64,000 nucleotides of DNA from Pseudoalteromonas sp. MSK9-3 (GCF_003590335.1 NZ_MIET01000042.1:62001-126000); one strand, 5' to 3'; positions 34,314 through 45,224 are shown, counted from the stretch's first letter. A program made the numbers and translations. Notes: generated by a model not told the origin, from the letters alone.

Positions 34314-36374
34314 TTAGGTAAAATAGTTAAACCCAATCGCATTCCATATCCAAAATACATAGATAAAACTTAAGCAGCTCAGTGTAAAAAGCCAATAATG
34401 TATTTTATAAAATAAAGGCAGGGAGCTAAGGCGCGATATCACTGGCAAGCAGATCATCTTAGCCAAGGTGGTTAGCGCAATGACCATCAGTAAACTCAAT
34501 AGTAGTTTTACCTCAATCGTAGGGAAGTTTATAAGAAAGTCATAATCATCAACGGCTAAAACAACATTCATAAAAATAAAGCCCAACACAGCCGCTAATA
34601 TCATTCCGGCGGAACAACATGCCAACAGCTCGGCTCTGCTCAGTGTGTTACTTTTAAAGCGTCGCATAGCGCTGAGCAATAAAGTCGACATCGACAATAA
34701 TGAAGCGAGCGCCAAAGCCAAATAAAAGCACAACGGGCTTTGCAAAAAAGCCACTCGTTCATAATCACCAGAGTACATACTCGCCGAAAAGCGGTCGATA
34801 TTTCCCGAGTCATCTTGATAAAAATAAAACACTGGGGCCGCTTTAGATGCTCCTTGAAAGACGTTTTCTTTGAGCCGTTTAAGTTTTATGGTGTGCCCCG
34901 AATTGTTCATGATGAGCTCACCTTCCTTATTTATAGATATAGTGGTTAAGCTATTTAAGGCTGATAGTTTTTCTAATTGGGTGTATGAACGGCGCGTTGT
35001 TAGATACGTTCCTGTGTAGTCTTCGAGGTGCCGTTGAGTTATTTGTTCACTTAAAAACTGACTGTATGAGTGTGGTTTAGTCTGTTTTACGGGCTGAAGC
35101 CCAGCTGTGGGGTTAGTTGACTGATGTCGATAGTATTTATTAACGATTGCAGTAGCTAACGAGGTCACTAATTGAGATTGCGGCTCAACCGCGTTGGTTG
35201 AAATAAAAATACCCAATTGCAACTCAGGGAACATAACCATATTAGATGAAAATGTATGGGTTCCGCCTGAATGATGTCGTTGTTGATAGCCTTTAAATGC
35301 GCCATGAAACAGACCATGTGTAATACCTGTTGCTAATGGCCTATCGTTGTAAAGCCGTTGTTTCATTTGCTCGTGAGTATCTGGGTTGACTAAACGATTG
35401 TTATTATTCATTAGCGCACGCATGTAAAGCGCCATATCATGCGCGGTTGAAGAGGCGGCTCCTGCTCCGGCAATATGCCCCGTGAATTCAAAAGGTTTAG
35501 CGATATTTTGGTCTTTTGTATTTCGAAAATACCCTGTGGCAAGATGATTTTCTAATACCGACTGCATAGACGTGAAGGCCGTGTTATTTTTTGTCGGCTC
35601 TCGTAATGTTGTATAACTCATACCTAGCGGGGAAAATATAGCCTGATCCATATAAGTTTCTAAATTCATCCCAGATTGCAACTCTACTAGGTGGCCAAGT
35701 AAAGCAAAGCCATAGTTTGAATAAGATACCAAGTGACCGGGTGGCCACACTCTTTGAGGCATATATGTAGCCAAATATTGTTCAGTACTCAAAACCTCTA
35801 ACGGGTTTTGCACAAACAAGTTACCAGCGTCGGCCTGTTCAAAACCCGCACGATGACTGAGTAAAGCGCGGATCGTAATGGGGTCATTAAATGTGTTAGG
35901 GATTTTAAATGCGCTTAGGTAGTCATTGATATCAGCATCTATTTCAAGTTTGCCCTGCTCTACCAATTGCATAACCGCAATGGCGGTCATTGTTTTGGTT
36001 ATAGATGCTATGCGGAACAACGTATCGTTAGGGTCCACCTTTATTTTGCGATTTAGATCAGCAAAGCCGTAGCCTTTTAACAAGACAATTTTGTCATCTT
36101 TAACGATAGACACAGCCACCCCGGGTAAATTGTGCCGAGCAATTTCTGTGTTTATTAAATAGTCGACATATTTTTGTAACCCTTTAAATTCTTGTGTTTG
36201 TGAGCGGGGCTTTAATGGGCTTTGTCTATTTGATTTGTCATTATTATGAACGATTTGACCACAACATACGGGGTAAACACTGGCACATACAGGCTGATTT
36301 AACCCTATGCCAATAACCAACATTAAACTAAGGCGCCTCAGCATCAAAATAAGATCAGTCCAGAATGTGTTCAT
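34314..36374 (-). CDS. Class C beta-lactamase-like serine hydrolase with C-terminal membrane segments
   Basis: A 686-residue protein. A signal peptide (about 10-31) is followed by a beta-lactamase/PBP4-like domain (about 65-415) with the catalytic S124-x-x-K127 (SITK) and Y218-S-N220. HSGG near 355 replaces the KTG triad. The C-terminal third has about five hydrophobic segments (about 555-680). Such proteins act on D-amino-acid peptides or esters; very few hydrolyse beta-lactams. SD AAGGA lies six bases before the ATG. Its exact substrate is unknown. Confidence 0.85.
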   Translation of the reverse strand: MNTFWTDLILMLRRLSLMLVIGIGLNQPVCASVYPVCCGQIVHNNDKSNRQSPLKPRSQTQEFKGLQKYVDYLINTEIARHNLPGVAVSIVKDDKIVLLKGYGFADLNRKIKVDPNDTLFRIASITKTMTAIAVMQLVEQGKLEIDADINDYLSAFKIPNTFNDPITIRALLSHRAGFEQADAGNLFVQNPLEVLSTEQYLATYMPQRVWPPGHLVSYSNYGFALLGHLVELQSGMNLETYMDQAIFSPLGMSYTTLREPTKNNTAFTSMQSVLENHLATGYFRNTKDQNIAKPFEFTGHIAGAGAASSTAHDMALYMRALMNNNNRLVNPDTHEQMKQRLYNDRPLATGITHGLFHGAFKGYQQRHHSGGTHTFSSNMVMFPELQLGIFISTNAVEPQSQLVTSLATAIVNKYYRHQSTNPTAGLQPVKQTKPHSYSQFLSEQITQRHLEDYTGTYLTTRRSYTQLEKLSALNSLTTISINKEGELIMNNSGHTIKLKRLKENVFQGASKAAPVFYFYQDDSGNIDRFSASMYSGDYERVAFLQSPLCFYLALALASLLSMSTLLLSAMRRFKSNTLSRAELLACCSAGMILAAVLGFIFMNVVLAVDDYDFLINFPTIEVKLLLSLLMVIALTTLAKMICLPVISRLSSLPLFYKIHYWLFTLSCLSFIYVFWIWNAIGFNYFT

Positions 36375-36628
36375 TGCGAGTCCTTTTTATTTATCCTTAT
36401 TATATTACCTATGGCCAATACAAATGGCTATTGTGATTTTCGCTTAAAAATCATCTATTAATACGGAATGAATTGACTAATTAACGGTCTAAATTCACCT
36501 GTTTGTTATTTACTCTCAAATATAAAATTGTCATAAATCTGGCACCAATTTGCCACTTTATTTTAGCTTAAATGTCTTTTTCACCTTCTATAGTAGTGTC
36601 TCTAAAAATGATAAAAGAGAAAGGGATT

Positions 36629-38659
36629 ATGAAAACAAAATTACTGCAATTGGCTGTTTTATGCGGTACTTCTGCACTATTTACAGGATGTTCTGATTCA
36701 AATAATGACATAGAAGTTATCGCGCCAGTGCCTGCGCCAGCTCAGGGCACACAAATTGAATTACGCCTCTTAGAAACCACAGACTTGCATGCTAATCTGC
36801 TGAATTACAATTACTTTGCGGATAAGCAAGACGATAAGGTAGGGCTAGTGAAAACGGCCGCTTTGATCCATCAAGCACGTGCACAAGCAACCAACTCAGT
36901 GTTAGTAGACAATGGTGATTTGATCCAAGGGAGCCCGTTAGGTGATTACATGGCCAAAGTTAAAAACTTAGCCGAAGGCGATGTGCACCCAGTGTATAAA
37001 GCCATGAACACCTTGGATTATGATGTAGCAAACATAGGTAATCATGAGTTTAACTTTGGCATTGAGTTTTTAGAAGAAGCGATTGATGACGCGAACTTTC
37101 CTTATATCTCGGCTAACGTATTTGTAGATGATGGTGATGATGATGAAACGAATGATGTGCCTTTATTCTCACCCTATCTTATTCAAGACAAAACGTTTAA
37201 AGACACTCAAGGCAATAGCCACACAGTCAAAGTTGGTTTTATTGGTTTTGTGCCGCCACAGATCATGCAGTGGGACAAAGCGAATTTACAAGGCAAAGTG
37301 ATTGCAAAAGATATTGTGGCAATGGCAAACAAATATGTGCCTGAAATGAAGCGTAAAGGCGCTGATATTGTAATTGCGATTCCGCACTCAGGGCTTGAGG
37401 TGGCTGAGCATAAACAAATGGAAGAAAATGCCAGCTATCACCTGTCTAAAGTGACCGGTATTGATGCCATTTTGTTTGGTCATGCGCATGCGAACTTCCC
37501 CGGTAGCCGTTATGAAGGCATGGCAGATAAAGGCATTGATATAGAAAAAGGCACGGTCAATGGGGTGGCTGCGGTGATGCCTGGGTTTTGGGGTAATCAT
37601 TTAGGGGTGATAGATCTGACACTGCAATATAGTGCAGGTGAATGGCAAGTTACTGATTCTCAGTCTTCGCTTCAAGCAATTTATGAGACAGGTAATAATC
37701 GCCAAACGATTGCTTTGGTTGATAATGACCCGGAAGTTGAAGCAGCGGTCACTCACGAGCATACGCAAACACGCACATGGGTCAACGAGCCTTTTGCAAA
37801 AGTAACCGGCTCAGTGAATAGCTTTTTTGCCCTAGTTAATGATGATCCGTCAATACAAATTGTGACGGATGCGCAAACTTGGTATACCCAAAAAATTGTA
37901 CAGGGCACTGAGCTTGCAGATTTACCAATATTGTCCGCAGGTGCACCATTTAGAGCGGGCCGAGGCGGAGCGGATGATTACACCTCAATTGCACAAGGTG
38001 ACATCGCGTATCGTAATGTGGCTGATTTGTATATTTACCCGAATGTGCTGAAAGTCCTCAAACTTAATGGCGCCGAAGTCAAGGAATGGCTTGAGATGTC
38101 TGCGGGGCAGTTTAACCAAGTTGATAGTGCCAGTGCAGAAACTCAGTCTTTGATCAATTCAGCATTCCCGTCATATAACTTTGATGTGATTGACGGTGTT
38201 ACCTACCAGATTGATGTTGCGCAACCAGCGCGTTATGACAGCAAAGGTGTCAAAGTGTCAGACGGTGAACGCATTGTGTCGCTGCAATATCAGGGTAAAG
38301 ATGTGACCGCAGCGCAGCAGTTTTTAGTGGCAACCAATAATTATCGTGCGTCTGGTGGTGGTAACTTCCCAAACATTGGCGCAGATAAAATTGTCATTGA
38401 TTCACCCAATGAAAACCGTCAGGTAGTGGCCGATTACATTGCTTATCAAAGTGAACAAAATGCCGGTAAAGGACTTGATCCGTCAGCAGATATGAACTGG
38501 GGCTTTGCGCCAAATAGCCATGCTGATATTCAGTTTATTAGTTCAAATAGCGACGATGCTAAAACGTACAGTCAGCAATTTGGCCATATTCAAGCGTTAA
38601 ACCAAACCAATTCTGATGGCTTTGCTTTGTATCGCTTGGATCTAACTCAAACTAACTAA
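36629..38659 (+). CDS. cpdB: 2',3'-cyclic-nucleotide 2'-phosphodiesterase/3'-nucleotidase, lipoprotein form
   Basis: A 676-residue bifunctional periplasmic enzyme that hydrolyses 2',3'-cyclic nucleotides and 3'-nucleotides, so extracellular RNA can be used as a phosphate and nucleoside source. The metallophosphatase domain has TTDLHANL, VDNGDLIQGSPLG, NIGNHEFNFG and FGHAHANFPG. The 5'-nucleotidase C domain has GGNFPNIGADK. Unlike E. coli CpdB, the signal ends in a lipobox (FTGC), so it is membrane-anchored. The ATG at 36629 has AAAGGG just upstream; a 19-residue in-frame extension to 36572 is unlikely. The following exported OB-repeat protein gene may be co-regulated. Confidence 0.9.
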   Translation: MKTKLLQLAVLCGTSALFTGCSDSNNDIEVIAPVPAPAQGTQIELRLLETTDLHANLLNYNYFADKQDDKVGLVKTAALIHQARAQATNSVLVDNGDLIQGSPLGDYMAKVKNLAEGDVHPVYKAMNTLDYDVANIGNHEFNFGIEFLEEAIDDANFPYISANVFVDDGDDDETNDVPLFSPYLIQDKTFKDTQGNSHTVKVGFIGFVPPQIMQWDKANLQGKVIAKDIVAMANKYVPEMKRKGADIVIAIPHSGLEVAEHKQMEENASYHLSKVTGIDAILFGHAHANFPGSRYEGMADKGIDIEKGTVNGVAAVMPGFWGNHLGVIDLTLQYSAGEWQVTDSQSSLQAIYETGNNRQTIALVDNDPEVEAAVTHEHTQTRTWVNEPFAKVTGSVNSFFALVNDDPSIQIVTDAQTWYTQKIVQGTELADLPILSAGAPFRAGRGGADDYTSIAQGDIAYRNVADLYIYPNVLKVLKLNGAEVKEWLEMSAGQFNQVDSASAETQSLINSAFPSYNFDVIDGVTYQIDVAQPARYDSKGVKVSDGERIVSLQYQGKDVTAAQQFLVATNNYRASGGGNFPNIGADKIVIDSPNENRQVVADYIAYQSEQNAGKGLDPSADMNWGFAPNSHADIQFISSNSDDAKTYSQQFGHIQALNQTNSDGFALYRLDLTQTN

Positions 38660-38963
38660 CCTCAGGTTTGGATAAGGGTTTTGGAATAGAGAATGTTTTG
38701 AAAAAAACTTAACTACAATCCAATGATGATATTTTGTTCAATATCAAGGCGCTTTTATGCAGTAATAGCGGGCTATTACAAATGAAAGCAACGCCGAGAG
38801 TGAGAAAAATAGCTTTATTGGGCAAATTCGCTTATCCAGAGCTGAGGTTAACTAGCCAATTTACTTATGAGCAAGCGCAATGCTTGCTCTGGTGTTCATG
38901 CGCGTTGCTTATGTAACGAGCGTGAGCACTTTCATTACACATACACTCAACGGGAATTGAATC
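38660..38963. other. Intergenic region between cpdB and the OB-repeat gene
   Basis: A perfect hairpin GAGCAAGC..GCTTGCTC lies at 38869-38889. No gene or T run was recognised. A short open frame here has no coding character. Confidence 0.35.
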
Positions 38964-41156
38964 ATGATCAGTATGAATAAAACAACGCTGGCAATGGTGC
39001 TTGGCGCAGGCTTATTTGCACAGGTAAATAGCGTGTCGGCCGCCGCTTACGACTGGAATAATGTCGCGCCAGTTAAAACGCCAGCAGCGAGTAATAACAA
39101 TGGTAAAACAGTCTATTTTGATGTGTCGCATGGTGGCGTAGAGGGCAACGCAGACTGGGTTATTGACGGTGCATTTTCTGACTTTGCCGATGCGTTAGTA
39201 CAACAAGGGTATACGGTAAAAGAGTATCGAGGCATTGATTTAAATAATGATGGCGCGATCCGCTTTTATGACGACCGAACTGGCAATGGTGCGCAAAACG
39301 AAGCCATTATTACGTATGATGCTATTAAAAGCTCTGATGTATTCGTATTGGCGGAAACCAATCGTCCTTTTACAATGGTAGAACAAGCAGCGCTAGAGCA
39401 ATATATCGCCGCGGGTAAAGGTATATTTTTTGTCGCTGATCATTATGATGCAGACCGCAACCTAAACACATGGGATGCCACTGAAGTATTTAACGGTTAT
39501 AACCGCTCTGACTTAAGCAAGTATAACTTAGGCGGAGAATATGGCGATTGGCGTAACCCAAAGTCAGAAAATGCGGGATGGTTAGTAGAGAATTTTGGTA
39601 TTCGCTTTCGCTTTAACGGTGTTGATTATAAACAAGGTGTTAGTGGGGTTGAGTCAAGCGCTCAAACAGAAGGCATAACACAAGGCGTACAACCTATCTT
39701 AATGGCTGCTGGCGCGACGCTTGCGGTTGTGGATGCACAAAAAGCCAAGGGGTTAGTGTATTTCTCAGAGTCTGATAATCCAGTTAAATGGAAACACGCT
39801 AAAGATCAGGGGCTGTATTTTGGTGGCAAAGCGGAAGGGCCTTATGTGGCAATCGCTAAATCGGGTGCTGGTAAAGCAGCTTTTATTGGTGATTCATCAC
39901 CGATTGAAGATGCTAGCCCTAAGTACCGTCGCCAAGATTCTGGCAGCACAAAGCGCACTTACCCAGGTTGGACCGATGCGGGCAATGCAGCCACGCTTGC
40001 GGTGAATATTATCGACTGGCTAGCTACGCCTGAAGGTTACCAATATTTTGATAACCAAAACGGTCATAACAGTGGTTTTGTAACGCCGACCCCAATGGCT
40101 GCGCAAGAAATGAGTGATCCGAATAATGGTCAGCCATGGGGGACGCCAGCGAGCGGGTTTAATCCATGGGATACAGACACATACAAAAACAATTCATTTA
40201 ATGCGCCTTTTGGTGATACCAGCACGAACCCAGATCCAGACCCAGACCCTGATCCAACACCGACACCTGGCGGCACACTATCGGTAACTGATGCGCTTGC
40301 TACAGCACAAGGGCAGCCGGTTGTTGTTATAGGTAAAGTTACGGCCGCGGTTAATGGTATTTATGGTTTGCAGTTAAATGATTTAACGACGCAATCAAAC
40401 CATATATTTGTGAAGCTAGAAAGCGCGCAACGTGCCGACTTTAACCCGCAATTAAATCCCGCGATTTTAAACCAGAATATAATCGTGACGGGGACGCGTA
40501 ATAGCTACATGGGCGAAGCGGGTATTCGATATGTCAGCGATATAAAAATTGCACCGACGGCTTTATCTGTTGAGCAAGCATTGGCGTCGTCGACGGGCGA
40601 GGTCATTGAAATAACAGGGCGTATTAAGTCTGCGTTAAATGGTATCTATGCCTTGGTACTTGAAGACAGTAACAACGCGAATTTTACCATTAATATTAAA
40701 CTAGAAAGCAACCAGCGTAACGACTTTAGCCCACAGTTGAACCCTGAGTTACTGAATGCGACGTTAACTGTTAAAGGCGTACGTGACAGCTATATGAGTC
40801 AGCCTGGGGTACGCCAGGTATCGCAATTGAGCTTATCTGGTGGCAGTACAAATGAACCGTCCCCAACAACAGACTCTTCAGTGGCAGAAGTGCTCGCGTT
40901 AAGTAATGGTGAGCCTGTGACCGTCGTAGGGGTAATTACCCGTGCTGTAAATGGTAAATATGCGTTAGAGCTACGCGATGATAATAACACACAGGATACG
41001 GTGTATATTAAATTGGAGTCGTCGCAACGTAATATGTATAGCCCACAACTGAATTCTAATGTGATCGGTAAACGGTTACGTGTTGAAGGGATCAAAAATA
41101 ACTATATGAGCCATGCTGGTGTGCGCAATGTCAGTCGTTTGACCTTGCTAGATTAA
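38964..41156 (+). CDS. Exported protein with a GATase-like N-terminal domain and three C-terminal OB-like repeats
   Basis: A 730-residue exported protein (signal peptide about 1-27). The N-terminal half (about 45-350) has a GATase/ThuA-like appearance with VYFDVSHGG, DVFVLAETNRPFT and KGIFFVADHYDADRN. A DPDPDPDPTPTP linker follows near 422. Three repeats of about 95 residues (about 435-530, 532-625, 638-730) share a pattern of QPVVVIGKV, NGIYGLQLND and KLESAQRADFNPQLN, as seen in the OB-like domains of extracellular nucleases such as YhcR. A role in nucleic-acid use beside CpdB is an inference. A strong bidirectional terminator follows. Confidence 0.65.
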   Translation: MISMNKTTLAMVLGAGLFAQVNSVSAAAYDWNNVAPVKTPAASNNNGKTVYFDVSHGGVEGNADWVIDGAFSDFADALVQQGYTVKEYRGIDLNNDGAIRFYDDRTGNGAQNEAIITYDAIKSSDVFVLAETNRPFTMVEQAALEQYIAAGKGIFFVADHYDADRNLNTWDATEVFNGYNRSDLSKYNLGGEYGDWRNPKSENAGWLVENFGIRFRFNGVDYKQGVSGVESSAQTEGITQGVQPILMAAGATLAVVDAQKAKGLVYFSESDNPVKWKHAKDQGLYFGGKAEGPYVAIAKSGAGKAAFIGDSSPIEDASPKYRRQDSGSTKRTYPGWTDAGNAATLAVNIIDWLATPEGYQYFDNQNGHNSGFVTPTPMAAQEMSDPNNGQPWGTPASGFNPWDTDTYKNNSFNAPFGDTSTNPDPDPDPDPTPTPGGTLSVTDALATAQGQPVVVIGKVTAAVNGIYGLQLNDLTTQSNHIFVKLESAQRADFNPQLNPAILNQNIIVTGTRNSYMGEAGIRYVSDIKIAPTALSVEQALASSTGEVIEITGRIKSALNGIYALVLEDSNNANFTINIKLESNQRNDFSPQLNPELLNATLTVKGVRDSYMSQPGVRQVSQLSLSGGSTNEPSPTTDSSVAEVLALSNGEPVTVVGVITRAVNGKYALELRDDNNTQDTVYIKLESSQRNMYSPQLNSNVIGKRLRVEGIKNNYMSHAGVRNVSRLTLLD

Positions 41157-41172
41157 TAAAGCGAAGCATGAT

Positions 41173-41208
41173 AAAAAAAACAGAGCTAATAATTAGCTCT
41201 GTTTTTTT
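41173..41208. terminator. Bidirectional rho-independent terminator
   Basis: ACAGAGCTAAT and ATTAGCTCTGT form a perfect stem flanked by runs of A on the left and T on the right, between convergent genes ending at 41156 and 41235. Confidence 0.92.
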
Positions 41209-41234
41209 GTGAAAGATCAATAAATCACATACAT

Positions 41235-44200
41235 TTATTTACGACGGCGGATCAAGCCTGCTGCTGCAAATAATAATGCGAACCACCCCATAGAACCAGA
41301 ACTATTACTGCTTGAGTCAGGCAATGTTGGTGGCGTTACTACCGGTGTTTCATTGGTGACATTGACGGTGGTAGATGTTTTCACCTCAGTTGAGCCATCA
41401 TTGACGGTTAACTCAAATTTTAACATGGTGTCTTCAGTAATACTTGGCGGAGTCACTGAGAGAGTCGCTGAGTCGCTGCTCGCGAGTGTCGCTTCTGGCC
41501 CTTCTATCTGCATCCAATGATATGTCAAAGTGTCATTATCTCGGTCTGTTACGGTTGCTGTAATTGTGGCTGTGTCAGTTTCATTGACATCGACTGATTC
41601 AGGAGTACTCACAATCGGCGCGACATTGTCACAGGCATTTTCATTCCCTGCAATGGTTGAATGAAATTGTGAAGAAGCGACGTTTTCAAAGCTCACTTGA
41701 TCGATAAACCAACCAGTTTCTGCTGTGCCACCATCTGATGTAATACGGAATCTGAATTTTACCGTTTGGCCATTAAGGTGGTCGCCAAAGCTGACCTTTT
41801 CCATATTTCCACGCTGCTCTGCGGTGAAGTTAGAACCAGAAAAGACCGGGCGTTCTTGTAATGCTTGAGAGGGGTTCTCAATCAGTGCCTCGGTATTGTA
41901 GCCTGTAGTAAATGTACCACCGGCAATTTCTGAGGTGACATCAACCCAATTGCCATTATTAACGCTTATTTCTAGTACGCCACCATCCCAGTTCTCTTCT
42001 AAGATGAATAAGTGCCAAAAACTAATAGAGAAGTCATTGCCAAAGCCCACTTCGAAATTCTTTGTCTCTACTGCAACATCAGACTCAAAGCCATTGTTAC
42101 GCAGGAACATGGTTTGCTCACCAAACTCAACCCCTTCATTGCCTGCTGCAAAGAAGGCGGTGTTGCTAGTATTAAAGTTTTGCGTGCCCTTAGCTAACTC
42201 ACCGCCTGTCATAACATGTTCTTTAAAGTCGGCAAATAAGTTGTAGCCTTCCATGTCCACTAATGCAGAAGTACCTTGATGCGCTTTAACTTTAAAGTCG
42301 TAGTTTACTGTTGTTGAAATTTCCATGGTGGATTCGCCAACAACTTCTTCCCCTTCAAAAGTGACCCCAAAGGTGAGGTTGTCAGCGGTATCGGCCTCAT
42401 TGAGTGTAACTTTCAGTGGCATACTTGTCATTGACGTAAACGGCGCGAGCGCGTCAAACGATATCACCCCGCCATTTTCAAGCGTCACATCGTGTCCACT
42501 GGTAACCACTACTTTAGCCTGAATATTACTGAGTTCAGTATCTCCGGCATTTTTTACCGAGACAGATAACGTGCCTGTTTCCCCTTTATCGAGGATGTCA
42601 TCATTTGAGCAATACCCTAATTCAGCGCCATTGTAGTTGGTGTTGAGTGTGACTTTTTGCACTTGGAATGCCGATAGTGATGTTTTATTTGACTCTACAA
42701 CGCCTGAATTATCGGCGCTGTCACGAGGTGGTGCTATTGCGCCAAGTCCTAGGCCTCTGTCAGCGAAAGCTTTCAGCGCCAAAGTGAAATCAGCCATGTC
42801 GGTGGCGTACATAGAAGCAAGGATCGCATCACGGGCTTCAACATAGGTTGGTGATATTGGTGTCGCTTTATAGCCTGAAATGAGGTAAGTCGCCATTCGA
42901 TCTTGTGCTTCTTGGAAACCATGCTTGTTGATCAGACCAACGTAAATGTTCCAAAGCATGTTCGCCCAAACTTCGCCTGCCGCATGCGGCGAACCGCCAT
43001 TTGTTGGTGGTAAGCCATCGACTTCTGCACCACTGGTAATATGTTTAAAAGTGAGTGGGTTAACAGACATATCTGTTGAGTAAGGCGCACGGCGGATCCC
43101 CGTAGTAAAGTTCTCAACAAATGTACCGGTAGCATAAGACAGCTGGAATTGATCATTGCCTGCAATCGCTAAATCAGATTCAAGGGCAATGAACATCAAT
43201 GAGTGGAAGTCTCCCCAACCTTCACCCATGGCACGGCCTTGGAAGTTATTTAACCCTGAACTGTTACCAATAAGGCGGTTAGAGATATAGTGGCCCCATT
43301 CGTGTGCAACAATACCATTATCGAACGTTGAATCTTTAAGTGGGAAAGTGCTCATTAGATTGACGGTGACCATGTCACCATTAGCCATCAGGTCGTAGAT
43401 TGTTTTACCATCTTGAAAGCTCAAACCCATTGATGGTACTGAGATTGTGTCGTCAGTGCCGCCCATTGGCGCTGGCGTACCATCATCAACATTGTTCACA
43501 ATAATAACACCAATTGCGCCGCCTTCTTGTGCGTTTTTAGCTTTAACAGTGAAGGCGCAGCCACCACGGTCAATCAAAGCAATTTTTCCGGCTAATTCAT
43601 CTGTATTCGTTGCGGCTTCACAGCCATCGGTTTCTGTGTCGGTGCCATCTTTAAGCCTTGCTGTGGTGCCTGACATATCATATTGCACAGGGCCAAATGA
43701 CGCGACTCGTGATGATGCTAGTAAGCCGACTTGATCGTGTGAAGTCACAGTAACACCAAAATCCGTGCCGACTACAGCATCTTTACTGTTCCAGAGGTAT
43801 TGCTGCATACGTGGGCTTCGACCATCTGCAGGGGTTGCCATATTGGCGTTGTTTAACCCTGAATAGTCTTGTGCTTGAACATGTAGTGGGTCATTCTCTT
43901 CACCTCCTCGGCCATAGTTTGTTTGCTGAGCATTACCGGATGCCTCATCAAAGCCATAGTCGTAAAAGAAATCATGTAGGAAGTTATTCATATAAAACAA
44001 GTTAACAATCGCCGCTTTGCGATTATTTAAGCTGGTGGGCGATTGGCTTGGTTCGTATGGGTAATCAAATATTTTGGCCGATGTGAGTTCAGCACTGAAA
44101 TCACCTTCGGTAAAGCCATCAGGGGCAACGACATCCGCATAAGCAAATACATTGTTTCCTGATGTGATGTTTGCATCCTCTGCAAGCCATGCGTCCGCGG

Positions 44201-45224
44201 TGCTAATTTTTGAATAGTGTGACAAGGTAACAAGAGGTGCAACTTCAATCTCTGTTTTATCGGGGCCTGTGCCTATTTTCGGCAATACATCGCCATGAGG
44301 CCCTTCCATTGGATAGCCATCTTGGTTGGCATACACTCGATATGTATAGTGACTGTCGTGTGCAATTAAATTATTTTTGAATAGAACTTTGCCTGTGTCT
44401 ACAGCGATGACAAACCCATAGGCTTGCGATTCAACACTATTTTTTGGTGCTACATCAACTTCGACGTAATGCGCCGCAATGAGCTCTTTACCGGTATCGA
44501 AGAATACTTTTTTTGCGCGAGGTGAAAAGGAATTGATTACACCTTCACTGTTTTTCGCAGTGAAAGAGGTAAATTGCCCCTGTGTTTTTTTGCCGGTTAA
44601 GGTTAGTTCTGTTTCATCGGCTCCGATGTTGCGAGCGGCAATGTTAATAGCTTTTTCAGGATCACCAAAATAAGTGAGTGCAGCATCAACGGTGTTAGCC
44701 ACTTTAGTGTGTGATACAAAACCCGATGAGGCGACAAGGTTGTATTCTTTGTCAAGCATCACATTGTATTCGCGATTAAATACCTCAACACCACCAACAA
44801 CCTGCTTGTATTTAGCAATTGCTGGCCCGCGTTTTGGTTGATGTAAACTGCTCAGCTCTGCACCGTTTAAAATAGCCGACTTGCTCGTTTTTAAACCAGT
44901 GAGTTGTTGCAGGTAGTAATCTGCGACAAATGCATTACGTTTTTCTATAGCAATGTGAGCGATGTTCGGGGTTACCAGTCCTTTACTGGCCCACAGAAAG
45001 GTTGCTTTACCTAATTCACTATCATAATGACTTGCCATACCTGAGCTGGTGGATTGTTTGGCAAGTGCTTGTTGTTGAGACTTAATTAAATCCAAATGGT
45101 TACTTTCATTTGTAAAATAAGCCAGCTCAGACAATGTGTTGCTTGGAAGTGCAGAAACCGTGGATGCACCTAATATCGCAGTTAAAGACGCTGCAATTAT
45201 AGTTATTTTTGGTACATTTTTCAT
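41235..45224 (-). CDS. M36 (fungalysin-type) metallopeptidase with PA domain and GlyGly-CTERM
   Basis: A 1329-residue secreted zinc peptidase. A signal peptide (about 1-25) and an FTP-type propeptide (about 60-280) come first. A PA domain (about 490-600) with DRGGCAFTVKAKNAQ is inserted before the catalytic site HEWGH (641-645), whose third ligand is probably in GEGWGDFHS. Downstream are a MAM-like/P-type region and a PKD/cadherin-like domain (about 1210-1300). The tail GSMGWFALLFAAAGLIRRRK is a GlyGly-CTERM sorting signal cut by rhombosortase in strains with type II secretion. SD AAGGG lies seven bases before the ATG. A lipoprotein gene diverges from it. Confidence 0.93.
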   Translation of the reverse strand: MKNVPKITIIAASLTAILGASTVSALPSNTLSELAYFTNESNHLDLIKSQQQALAKQSTSSGMASHYDSELGKATFLWASKGLVTPNIAHIAIEKRNAFVADYYLQQLTGLKTSKSAILNGAELSSLHQPKRGPAIAKYKQVVGGVEVFNREYNVMLDKEYNLVASSGFVSHTKVANTVDAALTYFGDPEKAINIAARNIGADETELTLTGKKTQGQFTSFTAKNSEGVINSFSPRAKKVFFDTGKELIAAHYVEVDVAPKNSVESQAYGFVIAVDTGKVLFKNNLIAHDSHYTYRVYANQDGYPMEGPHGDVLPKIGTGPDKTEIEVAPLVTLSHYSKISTADAWLAEDANITSGNNVFAYADVVAPDGFTEGDFSAELTSAKIFDYPYEPSQSPTSLNNRKAAIVNLFYMNNFLHDFFYDYGFDEASGNAQQTNYGRGGEENDPLHVQAQDYSGLNNANMATPADGRSPRMQQYLWNSKDAVVGTDFGVTVTSHDQVGLLASSRVASFGPVQYDMSGTTARLKDGTDTETDGCEAATNTDELAGKIALIDRGGCAFTVKAKNAQEGGAIGVIIVNNVDDGTPAPMGGTDDTISVPSMGLSFQDGKTIYDLMANGDMVTVNLMSTFPLKDSTFDNGIVAHEWGHYISNRLIGNSSGLNNFQGRAMGEGWGDFHSLMFIALESDLAIAGNDQFQLSYATGTFVENFTTGIRRAPYSTDMSVNPLTFKHITSGAEVDGLPPTNGGSPHAAGEVWANMLWNIYVGLINKHGFQEAQDRMATYLISGYKATPISPTYVEARDAILASMYATDMADFTLALKAFADRGLGLGAIAPPRDSADNSGVVESNKTSLSAFQVQKVTLNTNYNGAELGYCSNDDILDKGETGTLSVSVKNAGDTELSNIQAKVVVTSGHDVTLENGGVISFDALAPFTSMTSMPLKVTLNEADTADNLTFGVTFEGEEVVGESTMEISTTVNYDFKVKAHQGTSALVDMEGYNLFADFKEHVMTGGELAKGTQNFNTSNTAFFAAGNEGVEFGEQTMFLRNNGFESDVAVETKNFEVGFGNDFSISFWHLFILEENWDGGVLEISVNNGNWVDVTSEIAGGTFTTGYNTEALIENPSQALQERPVFSGSNFTAEQRGNMEKVSFGDHLNGQTVKFRFRITSDGGTAETGWFIDQVSFENVASSQFHSTIAGNENACDNVAPIVSTPESVDVNETDTATITATVTDRDNDTLTYHWMQIEGPEATLASSDSATLSVTPPSITEDTMLKFELTVNDGSTEVKTSTTVNVTNETPVVTPPTLPDSSSNSSGSMGWFALLFAAAGLIRRRK

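Noticed and set aside
38734..38916. 60-codon open frame between cpdB and the OB-repeat gene
   Set aside because: It starts with TTG, has no SD, shows no coding character and contains a hairpin.
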